Positions 57,301 to 64,000 of a stretch of 64,000 nucleotides of DNA are shown here, piece after piece. Both the position numbers and the translations under genes were made by a program. Numbering within the stretch: the stretch's first letter is position 1; each line of letters opens with the position of its first letter. The DNA comes from Paracyclopina nana (taxonomy: Eukaryota > Arthropoda > Copepoda > Cyclopoida > Cyclopettidae), in contig JAGUCH010000009.1 in assembly GCA_019096065.1 (NCBI GenBank), positions 2,242,001-2,306,000 on the forward strand, read 5' to 3'. The notes beneath the pieces are model-generated. The model was not told the DNA's origin, did not search any database, and saw only the letters and a program-made list of their open reading frames with translations.

Positions 57301-60125
57301 TAAAAAAGTCTTCATTTTTTTTATAGCGAATGATTCAAATATCAAATTGGACTGCTCTTTCGCAGAAAAAATGCTGCTGCCTGACTGAACTGCAATAATA
57401 ATTCTTGCGAGCAGGGAGAAACCTATGAATACCTAAGCAGATATATGGAGCAATATGAGGAGATAAAGATCGATCACAGGAGAAATTTCGGTGGCAGCAG
57501 CCTCAAAAATGGGGTGAATTTTGCCGCCATAAAAAGGGTTGTTGCTGGTTTTTATTGCTTTGGAAAAGTTGGCTCGCAAAGACAAATGGAGCCCAACAAA
57601 TCTTGAGACAAAATCTCCCTAAAGTAGATTTATTGTTAGACTTGACCAAAGCAGTGCAACAGATGTTGTATGAAAACGACTTCATTAAAACTGACACTCA
57701 AAAAGCATAATTAAGCCAATTTATGGGGTGAGTTTCCACTTGAAATATGACGAAAATCCATGTTGCTGTATTTTGATAAGCCATCTTTGTTGGATCTCGT
57801 TATTCAGGGGCCGAAAAAAGAATTCCTTGCCATGAAAAATGCGCTGGTGAGTTTGTGAGCTTTTTGTCCACAATTCCAATTCTTGACCGTTAAAGACCAG
57901 TAAACATTACGTATCCTAATGACCGTTTTCTTCCAAATGAAGAGCTTTTATGGTGGCCCGAAATGCAGACGGCAAAACTGGGCAACACTTGCTATTTCAG
58001 ATAAATTAATGGACCCCTAGAGACATTCAAATTTCTCATGCAGACTTGGCACACTTTTTGAATAATTATGTTTCTTTTCTGCGTGGGTGACGATGCTAAC
58101 TTGATGGTAATTCACGAGCAGTCTTCGTAATTCGTGAAAACGCTGAGTTTGGCCACATCAAAAACTTTCCACCTATTTCATCCGAATTATCACAAAACCG
58201 ACTATAACAACACAGAGTGGACGCTAACTGACACAAATGAATATAATAAAAATCCCACTGAATGGCCAAAATTAATTTATGGGCTAAATGCCTTAAAAAA
58301 GGAAGCGTGGCAGAATTAAAAGAGGTTCGACTTGGCTAAAGGCTTTTATTATGCACAAAACAATCAATTAAGCAAGACACTTGAAGAACAAAACTAAAAA
58401 AAATAATAAATATATAGTGTAAACTAATTTCTAATAATGAACTTAAAATCTGAGATGAAGCAAAAAAAAAAGCCTCAGGCAAATGCTACGAATAAAGAGC
58501 GGTCTCTTAGATCCTTTAACAAAGTAGAAAAGAGCGGGAAGGCGTGAGAAAAGCAACAAGATGCTCACTTTCTGCCCTTTGCATTTGCATTATTCATTGA
58601 ATGAGTTTTCGGTTAAGCACTGCGCGCCATAAATTGGTGGTGAAAAGCTTGTTCACATGTCCCGCAAGCAATAATTGCAATTACAAGAATTTCTCCTGCC
58701 ATCATCCGACCGTCAAAAACCTATGCAAAACAGTTAGAAGAAGACATAAAGATGAGCTATGTAGATAAAACAGAGAAACATTCAAAGCCTGGCCACAATT
58801 GCCATCAAACGAAGAATTTCTTTGAGCCGTACCACAACTTTTTAAATTCTTCCAAGAAAACCGGTTGACAGTTGGTAAACACAAAAACTTATCAGTTTTT
58901 TTTTCAAAGTCAAATAACTGCTGGTAAACGCAGTCAAATGAGATCTTCAGCAGACAATTTTGCATGATGGATGGTGGTGGAGTTTGTAAGGTTATCACAT
59001 GTTTCTCATCTAGAACTTTGGAAGTCAAAACGTCTGGTGGAAGCCAAGCCAAGGATGATCTTGGTAGATCTTCTATTGAGCATTTTGACTTGTTTAATAC
59101 ATATATACCAGTTCTAGCGTAGATGCTAAAAAACTAGCATGTAACTCCAACATTTGAGGAAATCAATTAAAAACCACAAATGAACCTCAAGACTGCCAAA
59201 AGCAGGTGAACTGATTCTGGTTTTTTATTTTGGCTTTACTACTGCTGCCAAATATATGCTATAATAAAGCCTATAATGTACACCCGAGTAGTATGGTTAT
59301 ATGATTTATGGGATATGAGCGTATATACCATATCGTATGGGTAATCATAGGCTCGCAAGCCACAATGCAGCTAGCTAGCAAGCAAGGCTGTTTTATGCCA
59401 AAAGAACCAACTCGTGCATAGAGAAATCATTTGTTCAAACTTGTCACTTTTTTGGCACATGCAGCAATGAGAGCAGCAACACTTTGGCATTCCTTTGACT
59501 CAAGACCACCAAAAAGAATGTGGAAATTGCCATTATCCCCTTCAAATCAGAGCTTGAAATTATTCAGATCAATTTTCTAGTCAAGCAACGCCCTATCTTA
59601 AAAAAGTGACACTTTTTACACCTTTTCAACCTCGCCCTTCCCTCAATTTGAATGAAATGACAGCAAAGGAAAAGTGCTTAAGGTTTTCTCCAGACCAAAT
59701 ATAATAGCGCAATAAAAAGCATTTTTTAAGTAATGTCCTGCATAATTTTTTGACTTGTCATTTGAACTGCATTTGGGCTGGTGCTACTAAGCTTTTTGGA
59801 TTGAAATGGGTCGGGATAAAACCGATGGGAAAAATACAGCAAATCAGCATTTTCTCAATGGCAAAGCTATTAATCAACAGGTTTTTTATACGATCAATAA
59901 ACTAAGGTATGCAAATAAATCAACGCCATCACCAAGTCAACAAAAATCAACAATTTCAGGCTAAATACCGTGCATAATCTTAATAAATAAAGGCCAAAAG
60001 GCCATTTTCGCAGACTGCCCAAAAGAAGCAAATTAAAGAAGTTCTTACCTTGGTTGTTTCGGAATCTCTTGGCCTTTGCCCCTGAGTGTGGCGAAAAATC
60101 CACGCTTTTTATTAGCTTCACTCAT
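48060..60125 (-). CDS. 5' three exons of a second host gene, function unknown (partial)
   Basis: Proposed exons are 60049-60125, 48414-48755 and 48060-48300. Junction phases agree (2, 2, then 0 at the last donor) and the 77, 342 and 241 bases make exactly 220 codons. The N-terminus is MSEANKKRGFFATLRGKGQ. Exon 2 is very basic and Ser/Arg/Lys-rich, suggesting disorder or nucleic-acid or membrane contact; exon 3 is more ordered and acidic. I do not recognise the family. The last donor (CCAG|GTAAATG) shows that more exons lie to the left, perhaps beyond the mobile element. The link from exon 1 across an 11.3-kb intron rests on phase alone. Confidence 0.5.
48414..48755 (-). CDS. Internal basic exon of the second host gene
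   Basis: The acceptor is TTTTATTTTACAG and the donor AAAAG|GTAAAC. The 342 bases encode a strongly basic, Ser/Arg/Lys-rich segment including STRLQNAAKLLRNLSKSR. It starts with one leftover base, as needed after the phase-2 donor at 60049. Confidence 0.65.
48950..49008. repeat. Perfect 14-bp inverted repeat with CTCF-like cores
   Basis: TATAGAGGGCGCTT (48950-48963) is repeated inverted as AAGCGCCCTCTATA (48995-49008), with 31 bases between. AGAGGGCGC resembles the CTCF core AGGGGGCGC. Convergent CTCF-type sites are an inference from the motif only. Confidence 0.5.
49508..49682. repeat. Long imperfect hairpin (~75-bp arms)
   Basis: The arm 49508-49580 (starting GAGCTGGGGCACGTAAA) matches 49606-49682 in reverse complement with a few mismatches. 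The loop of about 25 bases contains its own short stem. It is 10 bases from the adjacent TIR element, so the two may form one composite element. Confidence 0.75.
49865..49937 (+). tRNA. tRNA-like Pol III unit 1 (degenerate)
   Basis: The A box TGGCATAGTGG and B box GGTTCAAACCC fit the Pol III consensus, and an eight-T run at 49941-49948 could terminate transcription. The T arm pairs reasonably, but acceptor and anticodon stems do not, so this is probably a tRNA-derived pseudogene or SINE head rather than a working tRNA. Confidence 0.4.
50009..50080 (+). tRNA. tRNA-like Pol III unit 2 (degenerate, anticodon loop GCT)
   Basis: The A box TAGCTCAGTGG is perfect and the B box GGTTCAAATCT near-perfect; an eight-T run follows at 50085-50092. 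The D stem (GCTC/GAGT) and anticodon stem (TTGGA/TCCAA, seven-base loop) pair well, but the acceptor stem does not. The loop would read GCT, yet there is no long variable arm as in tRNA-Ser. Confidence 0.42.
55476..55490. repeat. TA dinucleotide tract
   Basis: A short run of TA repeats inside the 11.3-kb intron; a simple microsatellite. Confidence 0.6.
60049..60125 (-). CDS. First coding exon of a minus-strand gene
   Basis: The ATG at 60125 opens 25 codons (MSEANKKRGFFATLRGKGQ...) and ends at a strong AAG|GTAAGAAC donor in phase 2. It faces the BTB gene head to head. Its best partner is the exon at 48755. Confidence 0.55.
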
Positions 60126-60796
60126 GCTTCACTCTTTATTTTAATGTAACATGATCTAGAAGGAATTTCACTGTGCATAAATCACGAGGAGTTCACTGAG
60201 TGAAGCTCGGGTTGGAACTGAAAAAATAAGCAACATCTTCTCACCTAAGGCGACCATGCAACGAACTCCTCGTGAGAACTGAGAAGCGCGCGATCGTACT
60301 CAACGAGAAATGCGCGAGGTTGCGTGCCTGCATTGTTAAATGTTCCGATTTGTATGATTATAAAAAACCTAGAGATTTTTACTATCTAAATTCTAATGTT
60401 GAATTTGACTCTTGGCGGCTTTACAGATACTTAGCTTCTTATATAAAACCCCCCAATTTATTTCCGGAAAGAAAAACTTTTGGCTATTTTTACTGCTATC
60501 AGGCCATAAAATGGTCAAGACAGTTTACTAACTGAGAAAACGCGTTCAATCGTGTTTCTTCAGCTGACGCTTTTTTGTCGCCTTGGCCCATTGAACTTTG
60601 CACTTTGACTTCTAAGTTGTGAGTAACTTAAGATTAACTTGTTTAAATAAGAAAAAAATATATTTAACTTTTGTAAAAGCGCCATTTCATACCGCAATAA
60701 CTAGAAATTAACCCGGCTTTGATTTTAGCTCCTTTTGTGTTTCGGTACTTTTACTTAGCCACTAATTTAAATCCCTTGCATTATTTTTTATAGAGA
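60126..60796. promoter_or_regulatory. Head-to-head intergenic (bidirectional promoter) region
   Basis: The stretch separates the minus-strand ATG at 60125 from the plus-strand ATG at 60797. It is CpG-richer than its surroundings around 60280-60325. It contains a perfect 12-bp inverted repeat, CACGAGGAGTTC at 60183-60194 and GAACTCCTCGTG at 60263-60274. A shared promoter is inference. Confidence 0.45.
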
Positions 60797-62032
60797 ATGG
60801 GCGAGAAAGAAGAGCGATGCTTGGCTGAGGGTAAATTGGCTGTGGCGATACATCAACCACCCAATTCAATTAGTTGGATCGATTGGATGAAGACTTTCGG
60901 AGTCATTGGCAAAGATGGGACCCTCTTCAAGTTTAGGATGAACTTCATTGCAAGCAAAGCTCTAGAAGAGGAGGATGAAGATGTGACAGAACTTGATAGA
61001 ATTGGTATGTTGACAGATGAAAGTGAGGAGAGTTGGGTAATGCCAAACCCAAACTATTACTATGACTATAGTGTTAATCATGATACGAGTTGCACATTTA
61101 AGATTTACAACTTGAATGCCTTTCCTGTCAAAATCACTTGTACCTTTGTGAACCTACTGTACCACGACTTCGGAGCATGTGCTATGAGGTTTGTCAAGAA
61201 AAAGCTCGCCCCAGCAAGTCATGCATTTTTAGCAGCAGACAGAAGACACCTGGAAGACTTGGAGCGTAAGTAACTACGTTGTCATTTTTCAATAAATTCT
61301 TTTCTTAAATTAATTTCTGCATTAGCCTATGTTACTGAAATATTTGGTGCCAATCATTTGGACAAGATGAGGAGCAATACTGGTCTCTTGATGCATATAA
61401 AAGTGCATCGTATGTACCTCAAGACTCCCCTCAATGGCCTCAAGATGGGAGTGCTCAAGCTGTACAACGACAAAGCCTCAAGTGACTTCAGATTTATTTG
61501 CCAACACCAGACATTCTATGTACACAAGTTTGTCTTGTCACTCTGGAGTGAGAGCTTGACCAAGATGTTTTCCACTGTTGGCACAAATGAGTACAAAAGC
61601 AACCAAGTGGTCATCACCGATTTCAACCCCAACACGGTCGAGGCTTTCCTTCGATACATGTATACTGAAGTGGTCAATCCTTTGGATGTCAATACTGAAT
61701 TGCTCTCCATCGCTGACAAGTACTTGGTCTCACCGTTGTTCAAGATCTGCGAAAACCACTTAGAGCAATTTGGATGTTCTAGTGACGAGGAAATCATCAA
61801 ACTGGCAATCATTGGTCATCAGGTCAACAGCAAGCGTCTCATGAATGCTGCTTTGAATAAGTTGATCAGGTGCAAACCAGGCAATCCGGCATTGTCAAAA
61901 TCATGGGCTAAAGTGTGCTCCCGAAGGCCTAAGCTGGGTATGGCCATGTCCTTGCTGCTGGTCAAGGAGGAACCCGAGACTGTTCCATCCAGTATAGGTC
62001 AAAGTACTTCCAATGTCACTTTGATTTATTGA
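60797..62032 (+). CDS. BTB/POZ domain protein (391 aa, two exons)
   Basis: Exons are 60797-61265 and 61326-62032, joined across a 60-base intron (GAGC|GTAAGT to GCATTAG) in phase 1; the total is exactly 392 codons with the stop. Residues about 200-305 form a BTB domain: SDFRFICQHQTFYVHKFVLS, then a helix-strand pattern and ELLSIADKYLVSPLFKICE, the usual BTB end. A BACK-like helical tail follows. Residues 1-155 are not clearly assigned; position and fold hints suit a MATH-like domain as in SPOP-type Cullin-3 adaptors, but this is weak. The likely role is protein-protein contact or substrate recruitment to Cullin-3. It lies 223 bases upstream of MSH3 on the same strand. Confidence 0.78.
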
Positions 62033-62255
62033 CTTTCTTATACGTTTAGCGAGCAATTGTGGCCGGAAAGTTGGCTCGGTGATATGTTGAATAGAATATT
62101 TACTTGAAAATTTGTCAGCTCATTTCTTTCTGGTGAACATTACCGGTTTAATTGATTTTTGTATAAAGGTTGCGAGACTATATTTTAAATTTTCCGTTGA
62201 ATAACGACGAAAACTCGTCAAAAGTGAAAAATATAAACAAAGCTAAGACGCAACC

Positions 62256-64000
62256 ATGAGTTCTCGCGGCGGCGGCAAGAAATCGCAATATTTCAGAATT
62301 TTGCAAGCCAAAAAGAGAAAGGCCAATTCAAGCGAAAATCCTCCAAATGTCAAGCCTTCCAAGGCGTCCAACCAAAAGTCCATATCTTGTTTTTTTGCTC
62401 CGAAACTACTTGTAAATAATCCAAAGCCTGTTAAAGAATGTACCAGGTCCAACGACGCAACTTTGAAAAGGAAACTGGACAGCTTCAAATTCAGCGATCT
62501 GGAGACTCAAGGCAATCCAGAAAAGCAGCTCAAGTTGATCAGTGATGACGAACCTCTGGTTTCAAGTGGCTCATCAAAAAAGAAGTCATCATTGACTCCA
62601 CTGGAGCAACAAGTGCAACAATTGAAAGCCAAGTATCCGGATACCCTGCTCATGGTTGAATGTGGCTACAGATATCGTTTTTTTGGCTGTGATGCTGAAA
62701 AAGCAGCACTTGTCTTGGACATTTCAGCTCATGAAGACACAGTTGGAAGTGGATTGTTAGGACTTACTGCCAGTGTGCCTACTTTTAATGGGTATGCAAG
62801 TTATGTCCGAAAATTGATATTGCAAGGCCACAAAGTGGGCATTGTGGCTCAAACGGAAACATCGGCTGAGAAAAAAGTCCAAAAGTCCTCTACCAAAGGA
62901 CCTTTTGCCAGAGATGTGACTGAAATCTTCACATCGGCTACTTTCTTGGATGAGTTGTATGATGACAAGCTCAGGAGTCATTCAATTTTGGCCATTTCAG
63001 GCTCTGCCACCTTAGCTTTAACTCCTCACCTTGGAAAATTGGTGCTGACTAAAAGCATATCTCCCAAAGAGCTCAGGGATCATTTGAATAAAGTGGAACC
63101 ATCAGAAATTGTCACTGGCAAAGATGAAGTAGCCTCAATTGAACAGTACATTCATGATCAGACGTTTTTCAATGACAATCCAGTCAGACTAGAAAAATTG
63201 GATTTGCAAGATGTTCTCAATGAGCTAGAAGAAATAATGCTGAATGAGGATCATACTGTCAAGGAGCTGAGACAAGCTTGGCCTAGCTTGTTCAAGGATG
63301 AAATGAATGTTTTCAAGCTGATGTATCAATATTTGAAGCAATTTTCATTGACCAGTTTGTTGACCAAGTCATTATTTGAAATCGGCTCTTCAACCAGTCA
63401 AATGAATTCCTCAGGCGTCGTCAGGCTTCCTCAAATGACGATTGAAAACCTCGAACTTGCTTCAACTGCCAAAGGCTCCTTGATGAGCATCATGAATTGT
63501 GCCAAGACCAAGGCCGGCAAAAGAATGTTCAAGTCGTGGATGCTTAACCCAATTACGATTCAAGCTGATCTAGAGCAAAGGTTGGACGCAGTTGAATTTC
63601 TCAAGAATGATATCGAGCTAAAGGCTAAGCTGAAGAATTTTTTGTCGAAAAATCAGTATGATTATGAGATCTTTTTATCTTCAGCAATCAATCAGAAAAT
63701 GGCTCAAGACAAGTTCAAGAGGGTCATGACTTCATTGGCCTCTATCTCATTGGGCTTGGCCAGCATTGTCAGCGATACCAAAGAAATGCCTAGTTTATTG
63801 CAGAAAATTGTTGGAAAGATCATTGAAGCTTTCAGCACCACGCCTCAAGAAATATTAAAGCCTCTAGACAACGTTGACGAGATCATCAGCAATGAAGTCA
63901 TTGAAGATCTCCAAGAACAAATTACGGAAATTAAAGATAGGCTTGACAACCATAGCGGAGAAATTGCAAAAGTCCTTGGGCTGTTGTCATTTCAGTATTG
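62256..64000 (+). CDS. MSH3: DNA mismatch repair protein MSH3 (N-terminal part, runs off the window)
   Basis: MSH3 pairs with MSH2 (MutS-beta) to bind insertion-deletion loops in the nucleus. The frame is open from the ATG at 62256 to the window end (581 codons) without introns. A PIP box for PCNA lies at Q40-x2-I43-x2-F46-F47 (QKSISCFF). The MutS-I domain starts near residue 114 (TPLEQQVQQL), with VECGYRYRFFG near 133-143. MSH3 and not MSH6 is indicated by the absence of the Phe-x-Glu mismatch wedge at this place. Connector and lever regions follow, with the core signature AKTKAGKRMFKSWMLNP near residues 415-435. The ATPase domain lies beyond the window. Confidence 0.92.
   Translation, partial: MSSRGGGKKSQYFRILQAKKRKANSSENPPNVKPSKASNQKSISCFFAPKLLVNNPKPVKECTRSNDATLKRKLDSFKFSDLETQGNPEKQLKLISDDEPLVSSGSSKKKSSLTPLEQQVQQLKAKYPDTLLMVECGYRYRFFGCDAEKAALVLDISAHEDTVGSGLLGLTASVPTFNGYASYVRKLILQGHKVGIVAQTETSAEKKVQKSSTKGPFARDVTEIFTSATFLDELYDDKLRSHSILAISGSATLALTPHLGKLVLTKSISPKELRDHLNKVEPSEIVTGKDEVASIEQYIHDQTFFNDNPVRLEKLDLQDVLNELEEIMLNEDHTVKELRQAWPSLFKDEMNVFKLMYQYLKQFSLTSLLTKSLFEIGSSTSQMNSSGVVRLPQMTIENLELASTAKGSLMSIMNCAKTKAGKRMFKSWMLNPITIQADLEQRLDAVEFLKNDIELKAKLKNFLSKNQYDYEIFLSSAINQKMAQDKFKRVMTSLASISLGLASIVSDTKEMPSLLQKIVGKIIEAFSTTPQEILKPLDNVDEIISNEVIEDLQEQITEIKDRLDNHSGEIAKVLGLLSFQY

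Larger units (their letters stand above)
48756..60048 (-). other. Proposed first intron of the second host gene (11.3 kb)
   Basis: No supported exon lies inside. It holds a CTCF-like inverted repeat (48950-49008), a long hairpin (49508-49682), a TIR element with two tRNA-like units (49693-50289), a CAG tract near 51738-51757 and a TA tract near 55476-55490. The open frames around 54913-55323 are unsupported. Confidence 0.45.

Noticed and set aside
1-64000. CRISPR arrays, rRNA genes or bacterial operons
   Set aside because: No regularly spaced direct repeats, no rRNA-like sequence and no operon structure were seen; introns and poly(A) signals show eukaryotic DNA.

Overview
The window looks like nuclear DNA of an invertebrate animal. 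It is AT-rich, has large introns with GT..AG junctions (several GTAAG donors), sparse coding sequence, MITE-like repeats, tRNA-like Pol III units and AATAAA poly(A) signals. Host genes include a MutS-family mismatch-repair gene of the MSH3 type and a BTB/POZ gene. I cannot name the species. An arthropod or crustacean is a guess; Drosophila is unlikely because it is known to lack MSH3.

Layout. (1) 2400-14470, minus strand: a three-exon gene for a 468-residue Ser/His/Gln-rich protein, with a 10.3-kb first intron that holds a 145-bp hairpin and a mariner-like MITE. A CRE-containing GC-rich promoter lies upstream of it. (2) 18531-40347: a 21.8-kb Maverick/Polinton-like (adintovirus-like) integrated element, bounded by a 6-bp target-site duplication AACGAG (18525-18530 and 40348-40353). 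(3) 48060-60125, minus strand: the first three exons of a second host gene whose 3' end I could not find. Its first intron carries several inverted repeats and a 597-bp TIR element with two tRNA-like units. (4) 60797-62032, plus strand: a two-exon BTB/POZ gene. (5) 62256-64000 and beyond, plus strand: the 5' part of MSH3.

The centrepiece is the integrated element. It is one giant palindrome: two inverted ~10.9-kb arms joined by a 40-bp GC-rich loop (29426-29465). From each outer end towards the centre the order is IAP-like BIR-RING gene 1 (broken by a nonsense codon), IAP-like BIR-RING gene 2, a small C2H2 zinc-finger gene, a retrovirus-type integrase, a ~489-aa element protein, a protein-primed family-B DNA polymerase, a 200-aa spliced gene, a second C2H2 gene, and a GC-rich gene cut by the centre. 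I found no packaging ATPase, capsid protease or clear capsid gene, so each arm looks like about half of a viral genome. Distinct flanks and the target-site duplication argue that the integrase inserted the whole palindrome as one unit. The simplest model is a snap-back (fold-back) replication product that kept the same end twice and was then integrated.

The left arm is mostly intact. The right arm has frameshifts in IAP2, integrase, the 489-aa gene, polymerase and a zinc-finger gene, mostly one- to three-base indels near homopolymers. These are either decay or uneven consensus polishing. The element genes fit a self-synthesising transposon or virus: the polymerase copies the DNA, the integrase inserts it, the zinc-finger proteins may regulate it, and the IAP-like proteins may block host apoptosis.
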